From assembly GCF_003574655.1 (NCBI RefSeq), contig NZ_QNUM01000007.1, forward strand, positions 62,001 through 126,000: a stretch of 64,000 nucleotides of DNA, given 5' to 3'. The notes below the pieces were generated by a model. That model made no database searches, was not told the DNA's origin, and worked only from the letters and a program-made list of their open reading frames with translations. This DNA is from Cohaesibacter haloalkalitolerans (GTDB taxonomy: Bacteria; Pseudomonadota; Alphaproteobacteria; Rhizobiales; Cohaesibacteraceae). Below, piece after piece: positions 24,302 to 33,814 of this stretch; positions within the stretch are counted from its first letter, which is position 1; every line of letters begins with the position of its first letter. A program made the translations under genes and the position numbers.

Positions 24302-26557
24302 TCACCGTTCGACGAAGTCCGGTGCATTTGAAACCTTGAGTGGCGGCAGGGGCTTTGTCCATGGCTCAACGAAAACCAGCGCCGTGTGGCCGATGTTACC
24401 CTGCGCCAGCGAGGACGTACCCTTGTCGATGGTCAGGGCATTCGGGTTGCCATGGATATCCATGCGCATGCCGTCAACCTCGGCTGCATCGAACCAGGCC
24501 CCCGTTTGCAGGGCGATGCAATCCCGACGCAGGTCACCATCAAACGCGACCCCGGCCAGCGTGGCGCCGCGACTGTTGAACAGTCGGACGATGGACCCTT
24601 CGGCAATGCCCCGTTCGGCGGCACTGTCGGGGTGGAGGCGACAGACCTCCCTGCCCTCGATCTTGCTGCCCAGGGATTCCGAGCCCTGATCATTCTGGCT
24701 GTGCAGGCGCGTGTCCGACTGGGCCGAGATCATGTGTAGCGCGCCTTGCGGCGCATCCAGCGTGCTTTCGACCGGCTGCAGCCAAGCCGGATGCCCCGGA
24801 CAGTCATCAAGACCGAAGGCGGCGATTTTCTCATTGAAAAGCGTGATCCTGCCACTCTCGGTGCCAAGGGGATGAGCCACCGGGTCGGCGACGAAGTCGG
24901 CTAGCGCAATGCGGGTTTCCACGTCCCGGTCCAGATTGAACCGACCCAGCTGGCGGAAGCTGTCGAAATCGGGCAGTTCCATGCCCTGCCCGGCAACGAG
25001 AGTTGCGGACTGGTCCCAGAGCCAGCGGAGCCAGTCTTCCTGCGACCGGCCTTCGGTAAAGGCCTCTTCCAGCCCCATCTTGGCGGCGATCAGCTTGAGG
25101 ATTTCATGATCGTCCTTTGCCTCGCCCACCGGGGCATGTACCGGCGACATATAGATGAGGGTCGGTTCTGTCTTGCTTAGCATGATGTCAGTGCGTTCAA
25201 GCGGCGTGGTCGCCGGCAAAACGATATCGGCGCGGCGAGCGGTTGCCGTCCAGCCCTGTTCGAACACCACCACGGTTTCCGGCTTCTGCCAGCCTTTCTC
25301 GAGCCGCAAAAGGTCCTGATGGTGATGGTAGGGGTTGCCCCCTGACCACAGCACCATGCGGATATCGGGATAGGTGCGCGTCGTGCCGTTGTAGGCATAG
25401 CGCTCGCCGGGATGCAGCAGCATGTCGGTGACGCGAGCGACGGGGATGAAATCGTCAACCGCATTCCTGCCCTGCGGGATCGAGGGCCAATAGACATTCT
25501 TGGTCGAGCGCCCGATGGATGCAACACAGCCATAGCCAAAGCCATAGCCCGTGCCCGGCTTGCCGATCTGCCCGAGCATGGAGGCAAGCGCCAGACCCGC
25601 CCATATCGGCTGTTCGCCATGGTCGGTACGCTGCACGCCCCAGGCAACGTTGATCATGGTGTGACTGGAGGCCATGTCCCGCGCCAACTGGCGGATAGCC
25701 TCGGCATCAACGTCACAGATGGGGGCAGCCCAGTCCGCGCTCCGCGCCTGCCCGTCGCTCTCGCCGAGCAGATAGGCGCACAGTTTTGGCCAGCCGGAGG
25801 TATAGCGTGTCAGGAAGGCTTCATCATGCAGCCCTTCAACGAGCAGCGTATGGCAAAGCGCCAGCATCAGCGCCGCGTCAGTTCCCGGGCGGATGGAAAC
25901 CCACTCGGCATTCGGCATGTCGCTTTTCTGCGGCGAGACATTGATCATCCGGCCCTTCATCTGCCTGAGCCAGTTTTCGGTGTGGTGTTTGGCGGTGCCG
26001 GAAGAGGCAACCTGTGCCGGACGACCGGAAATGCCACCGAAGGCAACCAGCAGGGTGCAATGTTCGGTGATATGCTCCCAACTGGTCATCTGATCCTGAA
26101 AATCCCCCTGCGGCATGCCCAGAATATGGGGGATGAGCACTTCGCCCGCCGCATGGGAATAGGTTTCCCGTGCCCGCACGAAGCCGCCCGCCAGATTGAG
26201 GAAGCGCTTGAGCTGGCTCTGGGCATGATGGAAACGCCCGGCACTGGCCCAGCCGTAGGAGCCGCCATAGATGGCACCATTTCCATGCTCCTTACAGATC
26301 CGGGTCAGCTCTTCTGCAACGCGGGTTGCCGCCTCGTCCCAACTGACTTCGACAAACACGTCATCCAGACGATTCTTGCCACCGTCGCCTTCCAGCCAGC
26401 CCTTGCGGATGGCGGGGCGCAGAATGCGGCTGTCGAGGTTGCGCGACGCACTCAGCCAACCTTTGCCGATACGCGACGGGGCCGGATCGTCGCCAACGGG
26501 CTTGAGATCATTGTCATGGATTTCATAGGTACCCCAGTGCGCGGCGGTGTATTTCAT
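24302..26557 (-). CDS. bisC: molybdopterin-dependent S/N-oxide reductase, BisC type
   Basis: Reduces sulfoxides or N-oxides such as biotin sulfoxide, using a bis-MGD molybdenum centre. The 751 residues start MKYTAAHWGTYEIHDND, with no twin-arginine signal and no N-terminal Cys cluster for an Fe-S centre, which fits the cytoplasmic BisC branch of the DMSO-reductase family rather than periplasmic TorA/DorA. YGGSYGWASAGRFHHAQSQ (about 96-115) carries the Ser that ligates Mo. The C-terminal MGD-binding domain (HSQNDQGSESLG...) is intact. It stands alone and is followed by a strong terminator. The exact oxide substrate is not decided by the sequence. Confidence 0.88.
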   Translation of the reverse strand: MKYTAAHWGTYEIHDNDLKPVGDDPAPSRIGKGWLSASRNLDSRILRPAIRKGWLEGDGGKNRLDDVFVEVSWDEAATRVAEELTRICKEHGNGAIYGGSYGWASAGRFHHAQSQLKRFLNLAGGFVRARETYSHAAGEVLIPHILGMPQGDFQDQMTSWEHITEHCTLLVAFGGISGRPAQVASSGTAKHHTENWLRQMKGRMINVSPQKSDMPNAEWVSIRPGTDAALMLALCHTLLVEGLHDEAFLTRYTSGWPKLCAYLLGESDGQARSADWAAPICDVDAEAIRQLARDMASSHTMINVAWGVQRTDHGEQPIWAGLALASMLGQIGKPGTGYGFGYGCVASIGRSTKNVYWPSIPQGRNAVDDFIPVARVTDMLLHPGERYAYNGTTRTYPDIRMVLWSGGNPYHHHQDLLRLEKGWQKPETVVVFEQGWTATARRADIVLPATTPLERTDIMLSKTEPTLIYMSPVHAPVGEAKDDHEILKLIAAKMGLEEAFTEGRSQEDWLRWLWDQSATLVAGQGMELPDFDSFRQLGRFNLDRDVETRIALADFVADPVAHPLGTESGRITLFNEKIAAFGLDDCPGHPAWLQPVESTLDAPQGALHMISAQSDTRLHSQNDQGSESLGSKIEGREVCRLHPDSAAERGIAEGSIVRLFNSRGATLAGVAFDGDLRRDCIALQTGAWFDAAEVDGMRMDIHGNPNALTIDKGTSSLAQGNIGHTALVFVEPWTKPLPPLKVSNAPDFVER

Positions 26558-26699
26558 GGCGGCTTGTCCTTGGCGGCAGGATGGAATTCAGGGATCGACG
26601 GACTGTCTCACCACCGCTAGCATTTTGGAGCATTGCTGTGCAAGAGATTGGATTACTTCGCGAAACACCCTATATGTTAGAAATTAGATAAAAACCCGT

Positions 26700-28223
26700 A
26701 TGAGGGGAGCAGACCGGATCGCCATGGTTGAACCAATCAGGATACCCACACGCGCCTTTTCCTTTGACAACAGCTTTGCGCGTTCGCTTGAAGGCTTCTA
26801 TGTGACCTGGCAGGGCGCCGAGGCGCCACAGCCACGGATTGTCCTGTTCAATGATGCGCTGGCCGACAAGCTCGGGCTGTCACTGGACACGCAAGATGTG
26901 GTGTTGGCTGAGATTCTTGCGGGCAGCCGGGTGGCGGAAGGCTCGGAGCCGATCGCCATGGCCTATGCGGGCCACCAGTTCGGCGGCTTCTCCCCACAGC
27001 TTGGTGACGGACGGGCGCTGCTGCTTGGCGAGGTGCTCGACAAGGACGGCAACCGCTTCGACATCCACCTCAAGGGATCGGGGCCGACACCCTTCTCGCG
27101 CGGAGGCGACGGCAAGGCGGTGCTCGGCCCGGTGCTGAGGGAATATATCATGGGCGAAGCGATGCATGCGCTCGGCATTCCGACCACCCGGGCGCTGGCG
27201 GCAGTGACAACCGGTGAGCAGATCCGGCGACAGGGGCTGAAACCCGGCGCCGTGCTTGCAAGGGTGGCCTCCAGCCATATCCGCGTCGGAACTTTCCAGT
27301 TTTTTGCCGCCCGTGGAGCTTGGGACAGCCTGACAAAACTGGCCGACTATACCATTACCCGTCACTACCCCGATTTGATGGACAAGGAAAACCGCTATCT
27401 GGCCTTCTTTCAGGCCGTTGCAGACCGTCAGGCCAGATTGATCGCCCAGTGGATGCAGGTGGGCTTCATCCATGGCGTGATGAACACCGACAACATGGCC
27501 ATTTCCGGCGAGACCATCGATTACGGCCCCTGTGCCTTCATGGATCAGTATGATCCGCAGACCGTCTTCAGTTCGATTGATCGGCAGGGACGCTATGCCT
27601 ATGCCAATCAGCCGCAGGCGGGGCAGTGGAACCTGGCCCGGTTTGCCGAAACACTGGTGCCACTGATTGCGCCCGATGATCATAACCGGGCAGCCGAGAT
27701 GCTGACCGATGCCCTTTCCGACTATATGGCCACCTACAAGCAGGCATGGCTGTCCGGTATGGGCAGGAAAATCGGGCTGTTTGCGGCGAGTGGCAGGGAT
27801 ACGGCGCTGATCCAGATCCTGCTTGGCACATTGCAGGGTGAGAAGGTCGATTTCACCCAGTTCTTCCGCCGCCTTGGTAACAGCCTCTCGGGCGAGGAAG
27901 GCAAGGCCGGCCTGCTGGCGTTGTTTGAGGATCCGGAGTCCATCGCCAGCTGGCTTGCGGAATGGCATACCCGTCTTGCTGACGAGACACGCCCCTTGGA
28001 AACCATCGCGCGCGACATGGCACAGGTGAACCCGCTCTATATTCCACGCAACCACATGGTCGAGCAGGCCTTGCAGGAAGCCGAGGACTTTGGCGACTTC
28101 AGAGCGGTGCGGCGTTTGCTTGAGGTGGTGTCACACCCATATGACGAGCGGGAAGGGCTGGAAGCATTCGCCCGCCCTGCCCCGAGCGATTTCGGGCCGT
28201 TTGTCACCTATTGCGGCACCTAG
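26700..28223 (+). CDS. selO: protein adenylyltransferase SelO (YdiU)
   Basis: Pseudokinase that transfers AMP to Ser/Thr/Tyr of target proteins; in other bacteria it is linked to redox stress. The 507 residues include AYAGHQFGGFSPQLGDGRALLLGE, the glycine-rich LKGSGPTPFSRGGDGKAVL and the active-site block HGVMNTDNMAISGETIDYGPCAFMD. The C-terminus ends YCGT, the Cys counterpart of the redox pair found in SelO proteins. The start is either ATG 26700 or 26724; neither has a strong ribosome site, and the family core begins with the PTRAFSFDNSFARSL block after both. It converges with the GntR gene, leaving 10 bp between stops. Confidence 0.93.
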   Translation: MRGADRIAMVEPIRIPTRAFSFDNSFARSLEGFYVTWQGAEAPQPRIVLFNDALADKLGLSLDTQDVVLAEILAGSRVAEGSEPIAMAYAGHQFGGFSPQLGDGRALLLGEVLDKDGNRFDIHLKGSGPTPFSRGGDGKAVLGPVLREYIMGEAMHALGIPTTRALAAVTTGEQIRRQGLKPGAVLARVASSHIRVGTFQFFAARGAWDSLTKLADYTITRHYPDLMDKENRYLAFFQAVADRQARLIAQWMQVGFIHGVMNTDNMAISGETIDYGPCAFMDQYDPQTVFSSIDRQGRYAYANQPQAGQWNLARFAETLVPLIAPDDHNRAAEMLTDALSDYMATYKQAWLSGMGRKIGLFAASGRDTALIQILLGTLQGEKVDFTQFFRRLGNSLSGEEGKAGLLALFEDPESIASWLAEWHTRLADETRPLETIARDMAQVNPLYIPRNHMVEQALQEAEDFGDFRAVRRLLEVVSHPYDEREGLEAFARPAPSDFGPFVTYCGT

Positions 28224-28233
28224 CCGGGACCGA

Positions 28234-28947
28234 TTACGACAGCGGTCCTTCGAAGATGCGGCGGCGTGCGTTGCGGATATGCTCCTGCATGCGCATTCTG
28301 GCGGCATCCATGTCGCGGGCGCGGATGGCGTTGAAAATCCGGTGATGCTCTTCCTGCACGATGACGCGGCGGGCCTGCTTGCTGCGGGAAGAGAGATTGC
28401 GGGAAATGTCCATTGCCTGCAGGGAAACCTCTGTGAGGGCCTGAAAGGAGCTGACGAAAAAGTGGTTGTCGGCCGCTTCGCAGATCGCCAGATGGAAGCG
28501 ATAGTCCTCTCCGGTTCCCATGTCTCCTGTCTCGATGGCATCATCCATGCGCTTGAGCTCGATGGCCATTCGGTCGAGGTGATCGACACCAGCCCGCTCG
28601 GCGGCAAAATAGGCAGCCTCACCTTCCAGCATGATTCGATATTCATACGACCGCTGGATATCGGCAATGGACTCGATGGGCGCAAATTGCAGAAAGCTGT
28701 CATCAGGGCGCTTGAGCACAAAGCTGCCCGAACCACGCCGAGAAGCGACAAGCCCGCTTTCCCTCAACCGTGCGATGGCAGCACGCACCGTGGGCCGGGA
28801 GGCACCAAGGTCCTCGGCCAGTTCCGCTTCGGTCGGCAGCTTGCTGTTCTCTGGGTAGACACCGGTCACGATCCGGCTCAGCAGCGCCTCATATACTGCG
28901 TCTGCAAGACTGGGAGCTTTGGGTGTGGTGCTGCTGATGTTCGTCAC
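28234..28947 (-). CDS. GntR-family regulator, FCD (FadR-like) subfamily
   Basis: A 237-residue regulator. The winged helix-turn-helix spans about residues 12-80 (YEALLSRIVTGVYPENSKLPTEAELAEDLGASRPTVRAAIARLRESGLV), followed by the all-helical FCD ligand domain (about 95-230) with the metal-binding Asp/His pattern (EDYRFHLAICEAADNHFF). Such proteins usually sense small organic or sugar acids. It lies next to selO and opposite to pirin; neither is an obvious target, so the ligand and regulon are unknown. Two overlapping palindromes upstream may be its operator. Confidence 0.9.
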   Translation of the reverse strand: MTNISSTTPKAPSLADAVYEALLSRIVTGVYPENSKLPTEAELAEDLGASRPTVRAAIARLRESGLVASRRGSGSFVLKRPDDSFLQFAPIESIADIQRSYEYRIMLEGEAAYFAAERAGVDHLDRMAIELKRMDDAIETGDMGTGEDYRFHLAICEAADNHFFVSSFQALTEVSLQAMDISRNLSSRSKQARRVIVQEEHHRIFNAIRARDMDAARMRMQEHIRNARRRIFEGPLS

Positions 28948-29417
28948 GGATATCTTACCATTTTTCGTTGGCCGACTTCATGAGCTGTGCGTATTGGCCA
29001 TGCGTACGCACCATGGGTGCGGGCCATTTTAGCCAGCGCCGGAGAGGCTCTGGATGACCCGCATGGAATGTCAGTGTGTTTGAATCGGATGATGTTTCGA
29101 TTTCTTGGCGGACGGTAGCACCTATTTTGCGACGGATCAATCTTGTGCCCTCATACACAATTATGCCAATCATGCATTCAAAATCTCCAATTGATGAGCT
29201 TCAGATCATGACATCGATGAAATCTTTGAGCTTCCAAATTCCGTTAAGGGCTACTACCTAAGAGGACAAGACAAGACGGGATACCGCCCCGAACCGCAAC
29301 CGGCATCGCCAAACAGACAATGCCTACCAGGTGCGACAGGGCCAGGGGTCCACCGTCTGACCAGTAGTATCCACCCAAGGACCGGGAGCGCAGTGCTACC
29401 CGGGATGGAGAAAAGAA
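28948..29417. promoter_or_regulatory. gntR/pirin divergent spacer with overlapping palindromes
   Basis: No gene is seen in 470 bp. At 29001-29010 TGCGTACGCA and at 29008-29020 GCACC-ATG-GGTGC are two perfect palindromes that overlap by three bases, 54-73 bp upstream of the GntR-family start: a likely operator. The right part is the promoter side of pirin, with no clear hexamers. Confidence 0.4.
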
Positions 29418-30329
29418 ATGTCGATCAGACCAGTTCTTTCTACCACCCATGCCCAGGAAACCATGGAAGGGGCCGGTGTCCGTTTGCACCGTGCCTTCGG
29501 ATTCCATGATCCCAAAATGTGCGACCCCTTCCTGCTGTTCGATGACTTCCGTGGCGACCGTCCGGATGACTATATTCGCGGCTTCCCATGGCATCCGCAT
29601 CGGGGCATCGAGACCATCACCTATGTTCTCAACGGAACGGTTGAGCATGGCGACAGTCTGGGCAACCACGGCAGCCTTGGTGCAGGCGATATCCAGTGGA
29701 TGACCGCCGGGTCGGGCATCATGCATCAGGAAATGCCCAAGGGCAACGAGAGGGGCCAGATGCATGGCTTCCAGCTCTGGGCCAACCTGCCCGCCAGCAT
29801 GAAAATGACCGCGCCGCGCTATCAGGATGTTGAAGCCAAGGAAATCCCGCAGGTGATCGATGATGACGGCACCTCCGTCAAGATCGTCGTCGGCGAATTC
29901 TGGGGCAAGAAAGGCCCGGTGGACGGCATCGCCGCCGACCCGCTCTATCTCGACATCTTCGTGCCGGCAGGCGTACGCAAGCGCTTCAAGATCGACACCT
30001 ACCGCAACGCCTTTGCCTATGTCTTTGAAGGCGCTGGCAAGTTCGACAATTCCTCCAAGCCGCGCGGCATCCTTCTGGAGAAGGAAGTCTTGGGTGAAGA
30101 GGTCAATATACGTGACATGTCGGGCAACCGGACACTGATCAACTTTGGCACAGGCGACGAGGTTGAAGTCATCGCCGGACCCAAGGGAGTCCGCTTCCTG
30201 CTGGTCTCGGGCGCTCCGCTTCAGGAGCCCGTCGCCTGGCACGGCCCGATCGTGATGAACACGAAAGAAGAAATCCATCAGGCCATCCGCGAATTGCGCA
30301 ATGGCACCTTTATCAAACCAGCCCACTAA
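29418..30329 (+). CDS. pirin family protein
   Basis: Bicupin of the pirin family; bacterial relatives act as quercetinase-like dioxygenases or bind metabolic enzymes. The 303 residues contain the metal-site motif FPWHPHRGIETITYVLNGTVEHGDSLG (about 55-82), giving His and His/Glu ligands, and AGDIQWMTAGSGIMHQE near 91-108. GGAGAAAAG directly precedes the ATG. It is followed after 60 bp by wrbA and then by a hydroquinone reductase, so a role in handling quinones or electrophiles is likely by context. Confidence 0.93.
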   Translation: MSIRPVLSTTHAQETMEGAGVRLHRAFGFHDPKMCDPFLLFDDFRGDRPDDYIRGFPWHPHRGIETITYVLNGTVEHGDSLGNHGSLGAGDIQWMTAGSGIMHQEMPKGNERGQMHGFQLWANLPASMKMTAPRYQDVEAKEIPQVIDDDGTSVKIVVGEFWGKKGPVDGIAADPLYLDIFVPAGVRKRFKIDTYRNAFAYVFEGAGKFDNSSKPRGILLEKEVLGEEVNIRDMSGNRTLINFGTGDEVEVIAGPKGVRFLLVSGAPLQEPVAWHGPIVMNTKEEIHQAIRELRNGTFIKPAH

Positions 30330-30389
30330 ACAACCGGGCTGGAAAACAACCAAACCAACTCCAAACCAACTCAAGGCAGAGATTTTCAA

Positions 30390-30989
30390 ATGGCAAAAGT
30401 ACTCGTTCTTTACTACTCCTCTTATGGTCACATCGAAACCATGGCCAAGGCCGTCGCTGAGGGCGCTGCGGCTGAAGGCGCAGAGGTCACCATCAAGCGC
30501 GTTCCGGAGCTGGTTCCGGATGAGGTTGCCAAGGCTTCCTACTTCAAGATGGATCAGGAAGCTCCAATCGCTTCTCCGAACGAGCTTGACCAGTATGACG
30601 CCATCATCGTTGGCTCTGGCACCCGCTTCGGCTCCATTGCCTCCCAGATGCGCAACTTCTGGGACCAGACAGGTGGTCTGTGGGCTGCTGGCAAGCTGAC
30701 TGGCAAGGTTGGCTCGATCTTCACCTCCTCGGCAACTCAGCACGGCGGTCAGGAATCCACCCTTCTCGGCTTCGTCCCAACCCTCATGCACCACGGCATG
30801 GTCGTTGTTGGCCTGCCTTACACCTTCCAGGGTCAGATGGGCCTTGACGAAATCAAGGGTGGCTCTCCTTATGGTGCAACCACCCTCACCGATGGCGACG
30901 GCTCCCGTCAGCCTTCCGCTGTTGAGCTGGAAGGTGCCCGTTTCCAAGGTGCGCATGTTGCCAAGATTGCAGCAAAGCTGACGGCCTGA
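30390..30989 (+). CDS. wrbA: NAD(P)H:quinone oxidoreductase WrbA
   Basis: FMN-dependent two-electron quinone reductase that avoids semiquinone formation. The 199 residues match the family: flavodoxin-like FMN loop [21 protein letters not shown] (6-26), [24 protein letters not shown] (about 75-98) and [15 protein letters not shown] (110-124). Codons are strongly skewed to a small set (GCT, GGT, AAG), unlike neighbouring genes, suggesting high expression. It lies between pirin and the glutathionyl-hydroquinone reductase gene on the same strand. Confidence 0.96.
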   Translation: MAKVLVLYYSSYGHIETMAKAVAEGAAAEGAEVTIKRVPELVPDEVAKASYFKMDQEAPIASPNELDQYDAIIVGSGTRFGSIASQMRNFWDQTGGLWAAGKLTGKVGSIFTSSATQHGGQESTLLGFVPTLMHHGMVVVGLPYTFQGQMGLDEIKGGSPYGATTLTDGDGSRQPSAVELEGARFQGAHVAKIAAKLTA

Positions 30990-31040
30990 TCTGACGGAAA
31001 CGTCAGACGAATACGCATAATAAAAAGAACAACAATGAAA

Positions 31041-31078
31041 AAGCCGGTCTGGAGAAAAACCAGCCTTCAGACCGGTTT
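31041..31078 (+). terminator. hairpin between wrbA and the hydroquinone reductase gene
   Basis: AAGCCGGTCTG (31041-31051) pairs with CAGACCGGTTT (31068-31078) with one G-T pair and a 16-base loop, 50 bp after wrbA. Only a weak T-run follows, so it is either a leaky terminator or a 3' stabiliser of the pirin-wrbA message. Confidence 0.5.
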
Positions 31079-31111
31079 ATCCGCAAACTGAACAAGAAGG
31101 AAGGAAACACT

Positions 31112-32098
31112 ATGGGACTGCTCGTCGACGGCAAATGGCATGATCAATGGTATGACACCAAATCAACCGGCGGGCGTTTTGTACGCAAGGATGCAGCCTT
31201 CCGCAACTGGATTACCGCCGACGGTTCTGCGGGCCCGACCGGCTCAGGTGGCTTCAAGGCCGAAACCGGGCGCTATCATCTCTATGTTTCTTTCGCATGC
31301 CCATGGGCACACCGCACCCTTATCTTTCGCGCTCTCAAGGGGCTTACCGACAAGATCTCCGTATCTGTGGTCAACAGCTTCATGGGAGAGCATGGCTGGA
31401 CCTTCGAGGAAGCAGACGGCGTCATCCCCGACCCCTTCTTCGGAGCGTCCTACCTGCACGAGATCTACACCCGCGCAGACCCGACCTATACCGGCCGCGT
31501 GACGGTTCCAGTGTTGTGGGACACCAAGACCGGAACGATCGTCTCCAACGAGTCGTCGGAAATCATCCGCATGCTGAATTCCGCCTTTGATGGCATCGGA
31601 GCACGGCCCGGGAACTATTGGCCCGAGGCGCACCGCGCCGAAATCGAAGCCCTCAACGAGCGCATCTATCACACGGTCAACAACGGGGTCTACAAGGCAG
31701 GCTTTGCCACGACCCAGGCGGCCTATGAAGAAGCAGTCGTGCCGCTGTTTGAAACGCTGGACTGGCTCGAAGAACGCCTGTCAAAATCACGGTTCCTCCT
31801 GGACTATGGTCAGACCGAAGCCGACTGGCGCCTGTTCACGACCCTTGTCCGCTTCGACTCGGTCTACTACAGCCATTTCAAATGCAATCTGCGGTCGATC
31901 GAGTCCTATCCGAACCTGTCGAACTATCTCCGCGATCTCTACCAGCAGCCGGGCGTTGCCGCGACCGTGCGCATGGGTCACATCAAGAACCACTATTACG
32001 CCAGCCACGACATGATCAACCCAACCCGCATTGTACCGATGGGGCCGAATATCGATTATGCCCGCCCGCACAACAGAGCACAGCTTAAGGCAGCCTGA
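31112..32098 (+). CDS. glutathionyl-hydroquinone reductase (Xi-class glutathione transferase)
   Basis: Reduces glutathionyl-hydroquinones, releasing glutathione. The 328-residue length and the motif FACPWAHRTL with catalytic Cys63 in C-P-W-A place it in the YqjG/ECM4/PcpF group rather than with ordinary 200-residue GSTs. The C-terminal GST helical domain (about 175-300) follows. AAGGAAGGAAACACT precedes the ATG. It is grouped with pirin and wrbA on the same strand. WrbA makes hydroquinones, which react with glutathione after re-oxidation; this enzyme reverses that adduct, so the trio makes chemical sense. Strong call on family. Confidence 0.94.
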   Translation: MGLLVDGKWHDQWYDTKSTGGRFVRKDAAFRNWITADGSAGPTGSGGFKAETGRYHLYVSFACPWAHRTLIFRALKGLTDKISVSVVNSFMGEHGWTFEEADGVIPDPFFGASYLHEIYTRADPTYTGRVTVPVLWDTKTGTIVSNESSEIIRMLNSAFDGIGARPGNYWPEAHRAEIEALNERIYHTVNNGVYKAGFATTQAAYEEAVVPLFETLDWLEERLSKSRFLLDYGQTEADWRLFTTLVRFDSVYYSHFKCNLRSIESYPNLSNYLRDLYQQPGVAATVRMGHIKNHYYASHDMINPTRIVPMGPNIDYARPHNRAQLKAA

Positions 32099-32155
32099 AG
32101 AAGAAGGGTGACGGAAGCAGACCGACTGGGGCAAAAGCCTCTTTCATGAAGAAAC

Positions 32156-32190
32156 AAAGGCAAGGATGGTCCGCACCCTTGCCTTTCCAT
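32156..32190 (+). terminator. terminator after the hydroquinone reductase gene
   Basis: AAAGGCAAGG (32156-32165) pairs with CCTTGCCTTT (32177-32186), a perfect 10-bp stem with an 11-base loop, followed by CCATTTGACTT. It also faces the end of the LacI gene. The tail is only moderately T-rich. Confidence 0.6.
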
Positions 32191-32233
32191 TTGACTTCTC
32201 ATTTTGCTTCGTGCTCAAGCCCCCCCCGTCCGG

Positions 32234-33250
32234 TTAGAACGGATGGGGTGCACAGGAGTTTCGCCGGATCAGCTCGCAACGGATGAGGCTGACGAAGCTC
32301 GCCTCGCTTTCACCCTGCACGATCTCCGACACGGCACGGCGCCCCATTTCATAATAGGGCAGACGCACGGTTGTCAGTTGCGGCCGGACATGCTCGGAGA
32401 TGGTCTTGAAATCGTCGAATCCGATGATGGAAAGATCATCGGGTATGCGCAATCCAAGATCCAGAGCCGCATTCATCACCATCATCGCAACGCGATCATT
32501 GCCGCAAATAATGGCGCTTGGCCTTTCGGGGGCGGATAGAACTTCCTTCGCCTTGTCATAGGCGATGTAGGTTTCCCCCACATCGAAATACCCCGAGACA
32601 CCCAAGTGGCACATATCGGAACTCAAGGACAGGCCCTGTTTGGCCATGGCCTTTGAAATCCCCTTCAGCCGCAGCGAGGTTGCCGGATCCTCGTGCGGCA
32701 GGGATATGACTGCGATCTTCCTGTGCCCAAGTTCAAGCAGATGTGAGGCCTGCAAGAAGCCCCCTTCTTCATCGTCGGGCAGAATGATCTTGCCTCTGGC
32801 ATTGACTGGAGTGCAGTTCATATAGACCACACTTTCCTGCCCTAATGCATCAGAATGGTTGATATATTGCCGGTATCGAGACGCATAGATATATCCCGCC
32901 GCCTTGTAGGCACGAAACATTCGGCAAATGCCGACCAGATTCTGCGTATCGGTTTCAAGAGAACCAACAAGAAGAATCCGCCCATGTTCAAGGGCTTCAG
33001 CTTGCGCACCACGCAACAACTCCACCGAATAGGGCGACGTTGCCACATGATCTGCTATGAAACCGATAAACGCGAATTGCTCCAGATTGCTGGTTCTGGT
33101 CGCATATTTTTGCAGGTAGCCGGTTCGTTCGGCGACCTCGTATATACGCTTTGCCGTCTCTTCACTCGAACACCGCTTGCCACGCAATGTAAGAGACACA
33201 GTTTTATTAGAAACGCCAACTTCTCTAGCAATATCTGCTAGTGTTGCCAT
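32234..33250 (-). CDS. LacI-family transcriptional regulator
   Basis: Sugar-responsive repressor of 338 residues. The N-terminal helix-turn-helix and hinge are canonical: MATLADIAREVGVSNKTVSLTLRGKRCSSEETAKRIYE, then the periplasmic-binding-like ligand domain (about 60-335) with DLSIIGFDDF near 280. The ATG at 33250 is chosen over a GTG at 33262. No sugar transporter or glycosidase lies next to it; the divergent neighbour is a DMT exporter 560 bp away. Two perfect palindromes in the spacer are candidate operators. Regulon and ligand are unknown. Confidence 0.92.
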   Translation of the reverse strand: MATLADIAREVGVSNKTVSLTLRGKRCSSEETAKRIYEVAERTGYLQKYATRTSNLEQFAFIGFIADHVATSPYSVELLRGAQAEALEHGRILLVGSLETDTQNLVGICRMFRAYKAAGYIYASRYRQYINHSDALGQESVVYMNCTPVNARGKIILPDDEEGGFLQASHLLELGHRKIAVISLPHEDPATSLRLKGISKAMAKQGLSLSSDMCHLGVSGYFDVGETYIAYDKAKEVLSAPERPSAIICGNDRVAMMVMNAALDLGLRIPDDLSIIGFDDFKTISEHVRPQLTTVRLPYYEMGRRAVSEIVQGESEASFVSLIRCELIRRNSCAPHPF

Positions 33251-33814
33251 TGCCCACCCCACGGAAATATTAAGAACGCTCTATTGTACTGACCCCAAAT
33301 ACAGACAAAAGAGCGTGGTCATCTTTTCAGCATATCTGATATGATCACCCGAATATCTCAATGAAAAAAACGGGAGGGTATAAGCAGATACGCTGACCCC
33401 AGACAAGAATCAACGCGCAATGGTTGAACCATTCATTTATTGTCAAAATTATGCTGTGTTTGCAAATAAAAATTTTGCAAAGCCATTGTTTTTAAATCAG
33501 ATATATTGATACGGTCTCGGATCTCCCCCTCGAACCGCTCAAATTATTAGCACACCCCGAACCGCCCCCCCAAAAATTCACAATCGCGTTATTTGAATTC
33601 CTGATAGATTTATTATTCCTCCATATTTACACATCTCAAGATGTAACCACAGACATCAACACGCGCAAAATACAACGGCCTTGTTCCGGGAGGCGGGGTC
33701 GTTTATGGATGAGGCAGACAAGGTCAGTCTTTTTCTGATTTGCAGGGTCCCAATCCCCGGCTCCCCTCATTTCTCGCCTGCATCACAAAGCCCTAAACGC
33801 GAAAGCGCTCTCGC
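33251..33814. promoter_or_regulatory. LacI/DMT divergent spacer with two perfect palindromes
   Basis: No gene is seen in 564 AT-rich bp. CATATC-T-GATATG (33331-33343) and AATGGTT-G-AACCATT (33419-33433) are perfect odd-length palindromes of 13 and 15 bp, each a plausible regulator site. The DMT gene has no good ribosome-binding site in this spacer. Confidence 0.45.

Noticed and set aside
28955-29173. 72-residue minus-strand frame upstream of the GntR gene
   Set aside because: No ribosome site, no recognisable domain, and it covers the palindromic operator region.
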